This document shows, one piece after another, positions 1-12,413 of a DNA stretch of 64,000 nucleotides. The notes beneath the pieces were generated by a model. That model was given only the letters and a program-made list of their open reading frames with translations. It ran no database searches and had not been told where the DNA came from. The position numbers and the translations under genes are program-made. The stretch comes from Streptomyces hundungensis. Lineage in GTDB: Bacteria; Actinomycetota; Actinomycetes; Streptomycetales; Streptomycetaceae. Location: contig NZ_CP032698.1 in NCBI RefSeq assembly GCF_003627815.1, forward strand, positions 2,852,001 through 2,916,000. The letters are read 5' to 3'. The stretch's first letter is position 1; the number at the start of each line of letters is the position of its first letter.

Positions 1-428
1 CGGCGCTCTTCGTCTTCCAGGCGGTGCTGCTCGTGCTGGCCGCCCTGGTGATGGGACTGCGCGCCCCGCTCGCCGGAGTGCTCATCGGCTTCGCCTTCGT
101 AGCGCTCCTGACCCTCTCACTGGCCTCCCTCTCCTACGCGCTCGCCATGAAGGTGCGCACCCCGCAGGGGTTCGGCCCGGCGATCAACGCCCTCGCCATG
201 CCGTCGATGCTGCTGTCCGGCCTGATGCTGCCCATGACGCTCGCACCGACCTGGTTGGACGTCCTGTCCCACTTCATGCCGTTCCGCTATCTGGTGGACG
301 CGGTCCGGGACGCCTATCTCGGCGCGTACGCCACCACGACCATGCTGTACGGGGCCCTGGTGGCGGCGGGATTCGCGGTGCTCGCCGTGACGGTGGGCAC
401 ACGCGTCTTCCGGACGGCCGGAGCGTAA
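1..428 (+). CDS. ABC-2 type transporter permease, C-terminal part
   Basis: The reading frame is open from the left edge (first full codon at position 3), so the start lies outside the window. The visible ~141 residues contain several hydrophobic segments. A segment with AMPSMLLSGLMLPMTLAPTWL followed by a FMPFRYLVDAVRDAYLG stretch is typical of the ABC2_membrane/DrrB-like permease family, which forms the membrane channel of drug or lipid exporters. The matching ATPase gene would be expected to the left. The stop is 13 bases before the next gene. Family is secure; the substrate cannot be told. Confidence 0.8.
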   Translation, partial: ALFVFQAVLLVLAALVMGLRAPLAGVLIGFAFVALLTLSLASLSYALAMKVRTPQGFGPAINALAMPSMLLSGLMLPMTLAPTWLDVLSHFMPFRYLVDAVRDAYLGAYATTTMLYGALVAAGFAVLAVTVGTRVFRTAGA

Positions 429-441
429 CTACTCTGGCGGC

Positions 442-1014
442 ATGGTCAATCTGACGCGCATCTACACCCGCACCGGCGACCAGGGCACGACCGCCCTCGG
501 CGACATGAGCCGGACCGCCAAGACCGATCTGCGGATCGCGGCGTACGCCGACACCAATGAGGCCAACGCCGTCATCGGCACGGCGATCGCGCTCGGGCAG
601 CTGTCCGAGGAGGTCGTGAAGGTGCTGGTCCGGGTCCAGAACGACCTGTTCGACGTGGGCGCGGACCTCGCGACGCCGGTCGTCGAGAACCCGGAGTACC
701 CGCCGCTGCGGGTGGAGCAGTCCTACGTCGACAAGCTGGAGGCCGACTGCGACCACTTCCTGGAGGACCTGGAGAAGCTACGCAGCTTCATCCTGCCCGG
801 CGGCACCCCCGGCGCGGCGCTGCTGCACCAGGCGTGCACGGTGGTGCGACGCGCGGAACGCTCGACGTGGGCGGCCCTGGAGGCCCACGCCGCCGTCATG
901 AACCCCCTGACAGCGACCTACCTCAACCGCCTCTCGGACCTGCTGTTCATCCTGGCCCGCGCGGCGAACAAGGGGGTGGGGGATGTGTTGTGGGTCCCGG
1001 GTGGGGAGAGGTAG
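442..1014 (+). CDS. cob(I)alamin adenosyltransferase, PduO type
   Basis: 190 residues, the usual length for the family. It transfers the 5'-deoxyadenosyl group of ATP to cob(I)alamin to make coenzyme B12 in the cytoplasm. The N-terminal TRTGDQGTT motif is the ATP-binding signature of PduO-type enzymes, and RIAAYADTNEANAVIG and the C-terminal VRRAERS segment match the conserved helices around the active site. The start is an ATG 13 bases after the permease stop, with only a weak purine-rich stretch upstream, so translation may depend partly on readthrough from the permease gene. No cobalamin riboswitch is visible. Confidence 0.9.
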   Translation: MVNLTRIYTRTGDQGTTALGDMSRTAKTDLRIAAYADTNEANAVIGTAIALGQLSEEVVKVLVRVQNDLFDVGADLATPVVENPEYPPLRVEQSYVDKLEADCDHFLEDLEKLRSFILPGGTPGAALLHQACTVVRRAERSTWAALEAHAAVMNPLTATYLNRLSDLLFILARAANKGVGDVLWVPGGER

Positions 1015-1062
1015 GGGTCGGGGGGGGTACGCGCGGGGGGGGGTGGCTCCCCAAGGCCTTTT

Positions 1063-1314
1063 GCGCAGTTCCCCGCGCCCCTAACCACTCGGTCGTCCGC
1101 GGACCGTGCCCGCTTCTCGCGCAGTTCCCCGCGCCCCTAGCAGGATCGGTGCTGGCCCGCATCGGCCACCTCAGCCTGTCCGGCGATTGAGGACGAGCGC
1201 CCTTAAGGCGCGACACGGGGTCTGGGGCAGAGCCCCAGGGGCCCGGAACCATCAAACCCCGGGGCACGGGCGGGTGGGTGGGCGAGGTGCCCGGGGTCTG
1301 GGGCGGAGCCCCAG
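1063..1314. repeat. composite intergenic repeat with hairpins (copy A)
   Basis: The 308-base gene-free stretch 1015-1322 is built from repeated modules. GCGCAGTTCCCCGCGCCCCT occurs at 1063-1082 and again at 1119-1138, the second time preceded by GCGGACCGTGCCCGC. A module starting CAGCCTGTCCGGCGATTGAG follows at 1172-1238 and contains two small inverted repeats: GCGCC-TTAA-GGCGC type, and CTGGGGC-AGA-GCCCCAG. A second copy of the latter hairpin, with CGG in the loop, lies at 1293-1314. The same modules recur at 8738-8961. Such hairpins often serve as terminators between converging genes, as here (442-1014 plus, 1323-1757 minus). Confidence 0.8.
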
Positions 1315-1322
1315 GGGACGCG

Positions 1323-1757
1323 TTACTTCTTTGCGGGCCCGGTGGCCGCGCACCAGGAGGCCACGTCCTTCAAATCCTTCTGGCGCTGCTGGAGCGTCGT
1401 CACCAGACCCTCTCGGTACGCGAGCCTGTGGTCGAGGTAGGTCGCAACCGCGGTGTGACCCTCCTTCTTCGCATCGTCCACCCGCCGCTGGAGCCGGGCC
1501 ACGGACCCCTCCGTCTCCGCTCCCCCGCCAAGGCGGCCCAGGGCCCGTTCGAGGCGCTTCGCCGTCTTGGGCTCGCGCTTGCAGACGCCCTTCGCGCCGT
1601 CGCCCGCGGGCGCCTTCGCCGTGGCGGCGGGCGAGGCCGCCGAGTCCGCGAAGGCACCGGACGCGGTGACGGTCAGTACGGCCGTCGCGGCGAGGACGGC
1701 CGCAGCGAGACGACGACGGCGGTCGTGGTAGCGACGGCGGATGGTGGCGTTGCGCAT
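1323..1757 (-). CDS. small secreted protein of unknown function
   Basis: 144 residues. The N-terminus has an arginine-rich n-region (MRNATIRRRYHDRRRRL), a hydrophobic stretch and an AFA-like cleavage site around residues 34-38, which fits a Sec or Tat signal peptide. The mature part is short, charged and probably helical, with one Cys near the start (KGVCKRE) and one near the end (ASWCAA) that could form a disulphide. The start is supported by GGGAGG seven bases upstream. No family was recognised. It lies 45 bases upstream of, and in the same orientation as, the end of nothing obvious: the next gene in its direction is across the repeat region. Confidence 0.7.
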   Translation of the reverse strand: MRNATIRRRYHDRRRRLAAAVLAATAVLTVTASGAFADSAASPAATAKAPAGDGAKGVCKREPKTAKRLERALGRLGGGAETEGSVARLQRRVDDAKKEGHTAVATYLDHRLAYREGLVTTLQQRQKDLKDVASWCAATGPAKK

Positions 1758-1802
1758 GGCTGGTGCCTCCCTGACGTACGGAGTTCCGGTACGCCCCGCA
1801 GG

Positions 1803-3266
1803 CTAGGAAGGCTCTTTGTGGGAACTCTGTGATCGCTCGGCGGCGGCCGTCAACCAGTCCCGCCGCACCGGGAGTTCACCCCCCGCCGCCGGCCCCGCGC
1901 CGGGCAGCCGCACCGTACAGCGGGTACCGACGCCACCCCGCCCCGCGCCGACTTCGACGGTGCCGCGGTGCAGCGCCGCCTGCTGGGCGACCAGGGTGAG
2001 GCCGAGCCCGGAGCCCGTACTGGCGGGCCCCCGGTGGAAGCGGCGGAACACCTCCCGGCGGTCGGCGGGCGCGATGCCCGGCCCCCGGTCGTCGACGGTG
2101 ACCAGCACCTGGTCCCCGTCGCGGGCCACGGCGACCGCGACCTCGGCCCGCCCCGCCGCGCCCCTGCCGTGCGTGAGCGCGTTGCCGATGAGGTTGTCGA
2201 GCAGGATGCGTACGCCGGGCTCCCAGCCGTGCACCGGCGCGGCCCCCGCGCTCAGCGTGATCACCGCGTCCGGGGCGCGCCGACGCGCCTCGGCCACCGC
2301 TGCGTCGGCGACCTCCGCGACGTCCAGGGGGTGGAACGCGTCGGCCTCGACCAGATCACCGCGCCCCAGTTCGCGCAGGGCCACCAGCGTCCCGAGCAGC
2401 CGCCCGTGCTCGCGCCGCAGCTCCTCGACGACCTCGGCGCGGTCGCTTTCGGGGAGCCCGGGATGGGCCAGGACGTCGAGGTTGGTGCCGATGCTCATCA
2501 GCGGGTTGCGCAGTTCGTGCGAGGCCGCCGCGGAGAAGGAGCGGGCGGTGTCCAGGGCCTCGGCGGTGCGGGCGGCCTGTTCGTCGTAGCGGGCGAGGAC
2601 GGTTCGCAGGGTGGCGGCCAGGTCGTCGACCTCGACGATCCGGGTCGGGCGGTGTTCCAGACGTACCGACGTCGTCCGCGGGTCGAGCCCGGCCGCGGCC
2701 CCCCGCAGCCGTCGCAGCGGACGGGTCGCGCCGCTGGCGATCGCCCAGGCGAGCAGCGCGGACAGCGGGGCGGCGAGCAGCGCCGTGGTCACCACGCGCC
2801 CGCGGACCAGGGCGAGTTGGGCGCGGCTCGCGGTGTCCGGCGCGAACACCCACAGGGTGCCCGAGGCCTGTGTGCCGGTGACGGGCAGGGCGTACGCCCG
2901 CCAGCTGCGGCCCGCGCCCCGCACGGTGACCGGGCCCTTCCCGGGCGCGGGCAGCGCCACGGAGGGCCCGGGCTGGGGGCCGCCGCTGTAGGTGCCGTCG
3001 GGCCCTGTGAGCCGTACGCCGACGTCCAACGCGGCGTTGAACAGCCTGCGTTGGCGGCTTTCCTCGGCGCTCGGCCGGTCGTTGGCGGCGGCGCGCAGCA
3101 GGGTGCGGGCGTCCGGGGCGATCGCGGTGGCCCGGGCCTTGAGGTGGCTGTCCTCCGCGCGGTGCAGGTCGCGGGCGACGAGGGTGAGCAGCAGCCAGCC
3201 GCAGGCCAGCACCAGGAGCGGGACGGCGGCGCCGACGGCCAGCGCGATCCGGGTGGAGAGCTTCAC
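1803..3266 (-). CDS. sensor histidine kinase (EnvZ/OmpR-family partner)
   Basis: 487 residues from a GTG whose bases overlap the stop of the regulator gene (GTGA, 3263-3266), indicating translational coupling. An N-terminal membrane helix (about residues 8-30), an extracytoplasmic segment of about 120 residues and a second helix precede a HAMP-like linker. The HisKA motif is AAASHELRNPLMSIG, with His as phosphoacceptor, and the HATPase_c domain shows DNLIGNALTHG (N box), DRGPGIAP (G1) and GSGLGLTLV (G2). It senses an unknown envelope signal and phosphorylates the adjacent regulator. A longer upstream frame exists but overlaps the regulator and was not used. Confidence 0.88.
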   Translation of the reverse strand: MKLSTRIALAVGAAVPLLVLACGWLLLTLVARDLHRAEDSHLKARATAIAPDARTLLRAAANDRPSAEESRQRRLFNAALDVGVRLTGPDGTYSGGPQPGPSVALPAPGKGPVTVRGAGRSWRAYALPVTGTQASGTLWVFAPDTASRAQLALVRGRVVTTALLAAPLSALLAWAIASGATRPLRRLRGAAAGLDPRTTSVRLEHRPTRIVEVDDLAATLRTVLARYDEQAARTAEALDTARSFSAAASHELRNPLMSIGTNLDVLAHPGLPESDRAEVVEELRREHGRLLGTLVALRELGRGDLVEADAFHPLDVAEVADAAVAEARRRAPDAVITLSAGAAPVHGWEPGVRILLDNLIGNALTHGRGAAGRAEVAVAVARDGDQVLVTVDDRGPGIAPADRREVFRRFHRGPASTGSGLGLTLVAQQAALHRGTVEVGAGRGGVGTRCTVRLPGAGPAAGGELPVRRDWLTAAAERSQSSHKEPS

Positions 3267-3958
3267 GGCTGCTCCCGCAGGACGAAGCCGATGCCGCGCA
3301 CGGTGTGGACGAGCCGGGGCGCGCCGTCCGCCTCCAGTTTGCGGCGCAGATAGCTGACGAAGGTGTCCACCGCGTCCGTGCGCACGTCGACGTCGTATCC
3401 CCAGACGCGTTCGAGCAGTTGGTCGCGGCTGAGGACGAGACCGGCGTTGCGGGCCAGCACTTCGAGGAGTGCGTACTCGCGCCGGGTGAGCTCCAGGGGG
3501 CGTCCGTCGCGCAGGGCGGTGCGGGCCGCCGGGTCGATGACCAGGCCGCAGGCGCGGACCACGTCGTGCGGGGCGGCTGGGCGGCGGCGCAGCAGGGCGT
3601 GCAGGCGCAGCGCCAGTTCCTCCAGGGCGAAGGGTTTGACCAGGTAGTCGTCGCCGCCCGCCTGGAGTCCGGCGATCCGGTCGGCGGTCTCGTCCAGGGC
3701 CGACAGCATCAGGACGGGGAGGTCGTGTCCGGCCTCCCGCAGCGTGCGGCACACCTCGATGCCGCTCAGCCCGGGCATGGACACATCCAGGACGAGCACA
3801 TTGGGCGGGCTCTGCTCGACGGCGGCGAGCGCGGCGCGGCCGCCGTCGGCGGTGCGGACCCGGAATCCGTTCAGCCGGAGCCCCCGGTCGAGGGAGCGGC
3901 GCACCGCGGCGTCGTCGTCGACGACCAGGACGTCTCCGGGGCGACTCGGTCCGCTCAT
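3263..3958 (-). CDS. OmpR/PhoB-family response regulator
   Basis: 231 residues. The receiver domain (about 8-120) has the acidic pair VVDDDAAV, the phosphoacceptor Asp in VLDVSMPG and the conserved Lys in YLVKPF. The C-terminal winged-helix DNA-binding domain (about 135-228) has LTRREYALLEVLARN and the DAVDTFVSYLRRKLE recognition region. The ATG at 3958 is preferred over an upstream one because GGAGGGGAGC lies a few bases before it. It is the first gene of a two-gene operon with the kinase downstream. Targets are unknown. Confidence 0.9.
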   Translation of the reverse strand: MSGPSRPGDVLVVDDDAAVRRSLDRGLRLNGFRVRTADGGRAALAAVEQSPPNVLVLDVSMPGLSGIEVCRTLREAGHDLPVLMLSALDETADRIAGLQAGGDDYLVKPFALEELALRLHALLRRRPAAPHDVVRACGLVIDPAARTALRDGRPLELTRREYALLEVLARNAGLVLSRDQLLERVWGYDVDVRTDAVDTFVSYLRRKLEADGAPRLVHTVRGIGFVLREQP

Positions 3959-4004
3959 CCGCGCTCCCCTCCGGTGGCGCCGACCAGCGCTCACTGCGTT
4001 TCGC

Positions 4005-4637
4005 CTACCGCCGGGTCAGGGTACGGTCCTCGGCTGTGTGTGCTCCCGAGCGTTCGGAGGCGGGCTTCAGGAGCCGGTCGAGGAGCGAGGGCCGCGCCTT
4101 CTCCTCCTCGGCCTTCTTCGGGAACAGCGTGTAACTCAGCGCGATGAGCAGGTTGATGCCGATCACCCACACCATCCTCTGCTGCCACATCCGCAGCGAC
4201 GCGGTGCCGCCGTCCCCGCCGACGTACCAGATCGCGGCCTGGAGCAGGGCGATCGCGAGCGCCCCCGCGAAGACGAAGCGGCCCGCCATCCTCCACTCGT
4301 ACGCGGTCCTCGCGCCGCCTCCCTTCGGCGCCCCGGCGGGCTTCGGGCCGCCCGCGAAGCGGTAGGCGACCCAGGCGTCGGCGCGGGTCACTATGTAGTG
4401 GCCCATCGCCGCCGAGAAGCCGAGGTAGACGGCGGCCAGGCCGTGCTTCCAGTCCGGCTGGGCGCCGTTCTTCAGGTCGACGGCGGTCACCACGAGCAGC
4501 ACCACCTCCAGAAGCGGCTCGCACAGCAGCACCACCACGCTCGTCCGGCGCATCCCGGCGAGATAGCGCAGGGCGAGACCGGCGGCGAGCAGGACCCAGA
4601 AGCCGACCTCGCAGGCGATGATCAACGTGACGATCAC
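4005..4637 (-). CDS. integral membrane protein of unknown function
   Basis: 210 residues with four to five hydrophobic helices: about residues 1-25 (VIVTLIIACEVGFWVLLAAG), 32-52, 62-80, 110-130 and 145-165, and a charged cytoplasmic tail. The start is a GTG at 4637 with GGAG ten bases upstream. No enzyme motif was seen. It is transcribed divergently from the NarL-type kinase gene, and a hyphenated 20-bp inverted repeat at 4724-4743 lies between them, so it may be a target of that two-component system. A much longer frame covering this region on the same strand is an antisense artefact. Confidence 0.75.
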   Translation of the reverse strand: MIVTLIIACEVGFWVLLAAGLALRYLAGMRRTSVVVLLCEPLLEVVLLVVTAVDLKNGAQPDWKHGLAAVYLGFSAAMGHYIVTRADAWVAYRFAGGPKPAGAPKGGGARTAYEWRMAGRFVFAGALAIALLQAAIWYVGGDGGTASLRMWQQRMVWVIGINLLIALSYTLFPKKAEEEKARPSLLDRLLKPASERSGAHTAEDRTLTRR

Positions 4638-4723
4638 GGTGGTCTCCTCTCGTACTCCTCGTGTACTCCTCCAAGGCTCGCCCGCGTCCGGCGCCCCATC
4701 GTCGTCGCCGGTGACGAAACGGG

Positions 4724-4743
4724 ACTGCATCCTTCGATGTAGT
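4724..4743. promoter_or_regulatory. inverted repeat between divergent genes, candidate operator
   Basis: ACTGCATC-CTTC-GATGTAGT: two 8-base arms with one mismatch. It lies in the 147-base gap between the divergent membrane-protein gene (start 4637) and the histidine kinase gene (start 4785 or 4800). The position and symmetry fit a binding site for a dimeric LuxR-type regulator such as the product of 5990-6634, but that assignment is inference. Confidence 0.4.
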
Positions 4744-4784
4744 GGCGCCTCGGCCCGGGCGGGGAGGACCGCGCCGCGGCGGGC

Positions 4785-5993
4785 GTGTTGGATGGGGGCG
4801 TGACCTTGTTCTGCCGCCCGCACCGCGACGACGTCCTCATCGCCGTGGGGGGTTTGCTCGGCGGGCTCCTCCTGTGGGCCGTCGGGCTGTACACGCAGGG
4901 CGCCCGCCCGCTGGGCGGCGTCTGGGTGCTGCTGCCGCTGGTGGGGACGGCCGCCCTCGAACTGCTGCGCCGCACCGCCCCGCAACCGGCGCTGGTCCTC
5001 GGCACCTGTCTGCTGGTCCTGGACCAGTTCACCCGGGGCAACCTGGCGACGGTCGTGATGTTCACCGACCTCGTCTACGCGGCCGTCGTCTACGGCACCC
5101 CGGCCGCCGCGCGCCGCATCCCGGTGACGACCGGACTGCTCACGGTCGGCGCGACGATCGGGTTCTACGCCTGGTTCCAGCAGCCGGAGGCGCTGCTCAT
5201 CGGCGTGGTGACCGCGCTGGTCTCGTTCGCACCCGCGACCACCGGGGCGCTGGTGCGCAACCACCGCGAAGAGGCGGAGAGCGCCCGGCTGCGGGCCGAA
5301 CAGACCGCGCTGCTCGCCGAGATGGACCGCAGCCAGGCCGTCGTCGCCGAGCGCGCCCGGATGGCCCGCGAGCTGCACGACATGGTGGCCAACCACCTCT
5401 CGGCGATCGCGATCCACTCCACGGCCGCGCTCTCGCTCGACGACCCCGCCACGACCCGGCAGGCGCTCTCGGTGATCCGTGAGAACAGCGTGGACGGGCT
5501 CGCCGAAATGCGCCGGCTCATCGGCCTGTTGCGCGACACGGGGGGCCGGGACGCGCCCACCGCGGCACCCACCCTGTCCGGCCTCGAAGCGCTGGTCGCC
5601 CAGGCCCGTACCAACGGCGCCGAGAGCGGGCTCGGCTGCACGCTCGACGACCGGCGCGCCGAGGCCGGCCCGCTGCCGGCCCCGGTGGAGCTGGCGGCGT
5701 ACCGGATCGTGCAGGAGTCCTTGACCAATGCGCTCAAGCACGCGGCGCCCGGCACCGTCGAGGTCGCGCTCTCCCGCGTGGACGGGGTGCTGACCGTCTG
5801 TGTCACCAGCCCCTACGGCGACCGGCGGGGGCCGCGCGCGCCGGGTTCGGGGGCCGGGATCATCGGGATGCGCGAGCGGACCGAACTGCTCGACGGCACC
5901 TTCACCGCGGGTCCCATCACGACGCCGGACGGAAGCAGCAGATGGCGGGTGGAGGCTCAACTGCCCGTGAACGAAAGGACGTTGAAGACATGA
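4785..5993 (+). CDS. NarL-family sensor histidine kinase (HisKA_3)
   Basis: 402 residues from the GTG at 4785; a second in-frame GTG at 4800 is an equally possible start because neither has a clear ribosome binding site. The first ~165 residues form several membrane helices. The dimerisation domain has ARELHDMVANHLSAI with the phosphoacceptor His, and the HATPase_c domain has YRIVQESLTNALKHA and a terminal GSGAGIIGMRERTELL. The stop overlaps the start of the regulator gene (ATGA, 5990-5993). It is a typical intramembrane-sensing kinase of a two-component pair; the stimulus is unknown. Confidence 0.88.
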   Translation: MLDGGVTLFCRPHRDDVLIAVGGLLGGLLLWAVGLYTQGARPLGGVWVLLPLVGTAALELLRRTAPQPALVLGTCLLVLDQFTRGNLATVVMFTDLVYAAVVYGTPAAARRIPVTTGLLTVGATIGFYAWFQQPEALLIGVVTALVSFAPATTGALVRNHREEAESARLRAEQTALLAEMDRSQAVVAERARMARELHDMVANHLSAIAIHSTAALSLDDPATTRQALSVIRENSVDGLAEMRRLIGLLRDTGGRDAPTAAPTLSGLEALVAQARTNGAESGLGCTLDDRRAEAGPLPAPVELAAYRIVQESLTNALKHAAPGTVEVALSRVDGVLTVCVTSPYGDRRGPRAPGSGAGIIGMRERTELLDGTFTAGPITTPDGSSRWRVEAQLPVNERTLKT

Positions 5994-6634
5994 CGATCCG
6001 TATCCTGGTCGCCGAGGACCAGTCGGCGGTACGGTCCGGGCTCGTCCTGATCCTCTCCAGCGCCCCCGACATCGAGGTGGTCGGGGAGGCGGCGGACGGC
6101 GAGCAGGCGGTGGCGCTCGCCCGCGAACTGCGCCCGGACCTGGTCCTGATGGACCTTCAGATGCCGAAGCTCGACGGGGTCTCGGCCACCGCGGCCGTGG
6201 TCGCCGAGCGCCTCGCCGACGTGCTGGTCCTGACCACCTTCGACCTGGACGAGTACGTGTTCGGCGCACTGCGCGCGGGCGCCGCGGGTTTCCTGCTCAA
6301 GACCACCGACGCCAGGGACCTGATCGAGGCGGTGCGGACGGTGGCACGCGGCGAGGGCCTGATCGCGCCGGCCGTCACCCGCCGCCTCATCGCGGAGTTC
6401 GCGTCGTCGCCGCGCCCGGCCGCCCCACGCCACCCGGCCGCCCTGGAGGCGCTCACCCGTCGCGAGGGCGAGGTGCTCTCCTGTCTGGGCCTGGGGTTGT
6501 CCAACGCGGAGATCGCGGGGCGTCTGGACATGGCGGAGGCCACGGTGAAGACCCATGTCAGCAGGCTGCTCGGCAAGCTGGAGCTGCGCAGCAGGGCCCA
6601 AGCCGCCGTCGTGGCAAGGGAGTTGGGGATCTGA
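5990..6634 (+). CDS. NarL/LuxR-family response regulator
   Basis: 214 residues. The receiver domain has VAEDQSAV, the phosphoacceptor Asp in LVLMDLQMP and the Lys of FLLKTTDA. The C-terminal HTH_LuxR domain (about 145-210) has LTRREGEVLSCL and NAEIAGRLDMAEATVKTHVS. The start ATG overlaps the kinase stop by four bases. It presumably binds the inverted repeat 1.2 kb upstream and controls the divergent membrane-protein gene and its own operon, though this is inferred from layout only. Confidence 0.9.
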   Translation: MTIRILVAEDQSAVRSGLVLILSSAPDIEVVGEAADGEQAVALARELRPDLVLMDLQMPKLDGVSATAAVVAERLADVLVLTTFDLDEYVFGALRAGAAGFLLKTTDARDLIEAVRTVARGEGLIAPAVTRRLIAEFASSPRPAAPRHPAALEALTRREGEVLSCLGLGLSNAEIAGRLDMAEATVKTHVSRLLGKLELRSRAQAAVVARELGI

Positions 6635-6651
6635 ACGGACCCCTCCACCGG

Positions 6652-6693
6652 AGGTCTGGACCTCTTGACGGTTGGTCCAGACCTTTCTACGCT
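6652..6693 (+). promoter_or_regulatory. chitinase promoter with paired 12-bp repeats
   Basis: AGGTCTGGACCT at 6652-6663 and TGGTCCAGACCT at 6673-6684 flank and overlap a -35 like TTGACG (6665-6670) and precede a -10 like TACGCT (6688-6693) with a 17-base spacer. Paired 12-bp repeats of the form TGGTCnAGACCT are the known regulatory element of Streptomyces chitinase promoters, and they resemble half-conserved binding sites for the GlcNAc regulator DasR. The layout supports repression in the absence of chitin; which protein binds is not shown by the sequence. Confidence 0.75.
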
Positions 6694-6799
6694 CACCGCA
6701 CACTGCTGTGGTGGGCGCGCCGTCCCTGGCGCTCTAGGCACGCCCACCGGACGGAGCAGGGTTCCACCCCCACCACCGTCGCACCACTCGGGAGCAGCC

Positions 6800-8650
<1,851 letters not shown>

Positions 8651-8737
8651 CCGTCCCACCCCCCCACCCCGGGCAGGCGGCCCGTCCCCGCCTGCCCGGA
8701 CACGACCAACCGCGCGCCCCTAAATGCCCTTCGGCCT

Positions 8738-8961
8738 GCGGACCGTGCCCGCTCCTCGCGCAGTTCCCCGCGCCCCTGGCAGGACCGGTGCTGGCAACCT
8801 CAGCCCGTCCGGCGATTGAGGACGAGCGCCCTTAAGGCGCGACACGGGGTCTGGGGCAGAGCCCCAGGTCCTTCGGCTGCGGACCGTGCCCGCTTCTCGC
8901 GCAGTTCCCCGCGCCCCTGGCGGATCGGTGCTGGTCAGCATCTCAGCCTGTCCGGCGATTG
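8738..8961. repeat. composite intergenic repeat (copies B1 and B2)
   Basis: The 321-base gap 8651-8971 between the chitinase gene and the converging DUF2550 gene holds two more copies of the composite seen at 1063-1314. Copy B1 (8738-8867) is complete: GCGGACCGTGCCCGC, then CGCAGTTCCCCGCGCCCCT, then GTCCGGCGATTGAGGACGAG, then the GGCGC and CTGGGGC-AGA-GCCCCAG hairpins. Copy B2 (8879-8961) stops after TCCGGCGATTG. The start of the gap has another hairpin, CGGGCAGGCGG/CCGCCTGCCCG (8678-8699), that probably terminates the chitinase transcript. Confidence 0.8.
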
Positions 8962-8971
8962 CCGCAAGGGG

Positions 8972-9418
8972 CTAGGCCACGTTGACGCGTTGGCCGGGCG
9001 GGGCCGCTTCCAGCCAGGCGAGGAAACCGGTCAGCGCATCCTCGCTCATCGCCAGCTCAAGCCGAGTATCCCGGTGCGTACACCCCAGGATGATCGCGTC
9101 GGAGAGCAGCGCGAGCTCCTCCTCCCCCTCGGGGAGGCGACGCGACACCACGTCGATGCCGGAACGCTCCAGCACCCGCCGCGGCCGAGGCGCGTAAGAG
9201 AAGACGCGGAACCACTCGATCCGGTCACCGTTGTAGCGGGCCACCCCGTACACCCAGCCCTTGCCGCTGGTGTCCGGCGTCTCCGGAAGGCCCCAGCGCA
9301 GACTGCAATCGAAGGTCCCGCCCGAGCGCTGGATCAGCCGCCGGCGCAGACCGAAGACGAAGAGTCCCACCAGTACCAGCGCGACGACCAGGCCACACAC
9401 AAGCAGAGCGAGAGTCAT
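8972..9418 (-). CDS. DUF2550 family membrane-anchored protein
   Basis: 148 residues. One N-terminal membrane helix (about 3-23, LALLVCGLVVALVLVGLFVF) is followed by a cytoplasmic domain beginning RRRLIQRSGGTFDCSLR, which is the hallmark of the DUF2550 family. The family is found directly after atpC in many actinobacteria but has no established function. The start is supported by GGAGG nine bases upstream. The gap to atpC is 127 bases, so it may be cotranscribed as the last gene of the ATP synthase operon. Confidence 0.85.
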   Translation of the reverse strand: MTLALLVCGLVVALVLVGLFVFGLRRRLIQRSGGTFDCSLRWGLPETPDTSGKGWVYGVARYNGDRIEWFRVFSYAPRPRRVLERSGIDVVSRRLPEGEEELALLSDAIILGCTHRDTRLELAMSEDALTGFLAWLEAAPPGQRVNVA

Positions 9419-9545
9419 CTACACCGACCTCCTCGCTCAACCAGTAATCCAGCAACGGAAAAATCTGCCTGCATCGCCTCAGCCGCGACCGGCTCCGGAA
9501 AATTCCGGACCGAGCCGCGGCTGAGGGAAATCTCCGGCGGGGGTG

Positions 9546-9920
9546 CTAACGCACCGCCACCGCACGCAGTCGTACGTCGGCACGTCGCTCGGCGGCGGCG
9601 TCCGACTCCGACTTCGCACTCTCCAGCGCACGCTCGGCACGCTGGACGTCGATCTCGTCCGCCAGCTCGGCGATCTCGGCGAGCAGCGAAAGCTTGTTGT
9701 CGGCGAAGGAGATGAATCCACCGTGCACCGCCGCGACGACGGTGCCGCCCTCGCTCGTACGGATCATCACCGGGCCCGACTCCAGCACACCAAGGAGCGG
9801 CTGGTGACCGGGCATGACGCCGATGTCGCCGGACGTGGTGCGCGCGACGACCAGGGTGGCCTCGCCGGACCACACGCTGCGGTCCGCGGCGACGAGCTCG
9901 ACGTGCAGCTCAGTAGCCAT
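9546..9920 (-). CDS. atpC: F0F1 ATP synthase subunit epsilon
   Basis: 124 residues. It belongs to the central stalk of F1, where it couples rotation to catalysis and can inhibit ATP hydrolysis. The beta-sandwich N-terminus ([19 protein letters not shown]) and [18 protein letters not shown] are typical; the C-terminal helical part is short, as in other actinobacteria. GAGGAG precedes the ATG. It is the last atp gene of the operon, 110 bases after atpD. Confidence 0.95.
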   Translation of the reverse strand: MATELHVELVAADRSVWSGEATLVVARTTSGDIGVMPGHQPLLGVLESGPVMIRTSEGGTVVAAVHGGFISFADNKLSLLAEIAELADEIDVQRAERALESAKSESDAAAERRADVRLRAVAVR

Positions 9921-10030
9921 GGTTGGCTCCTCGGGTCACCACCCGGCGGTTCGGCCGGGTGTTGGGTCGAATTCTAGTAGGCGTGCGGAGAGGGGCGGGA
10001 CGCACCCGCCCCTCTCCACGGTCGGGCGCG

Positions 10031-12390
<2,360 letters not shown>

Positions 12391-12413
12391 GAGTCAGGTC
12401 CCTTCCGTCGTCG

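Noticed and set aside
3267..3752. N-terminal extension of the OmpR-partner kinase
   Set aside because: It would overlap the whole response regulator gene in another frame. The GTG at 3266 overlapping the regulator stop is a typical coupled start.
4005..6269. A 754-codon open frame on the minus strand
   Set aside because: Only its last ~210 codons look like protein. The rest is antisense to the kinase and regulator genes and is rich in Arg, Gly and Gln as expected of GC-rich shadow frames.
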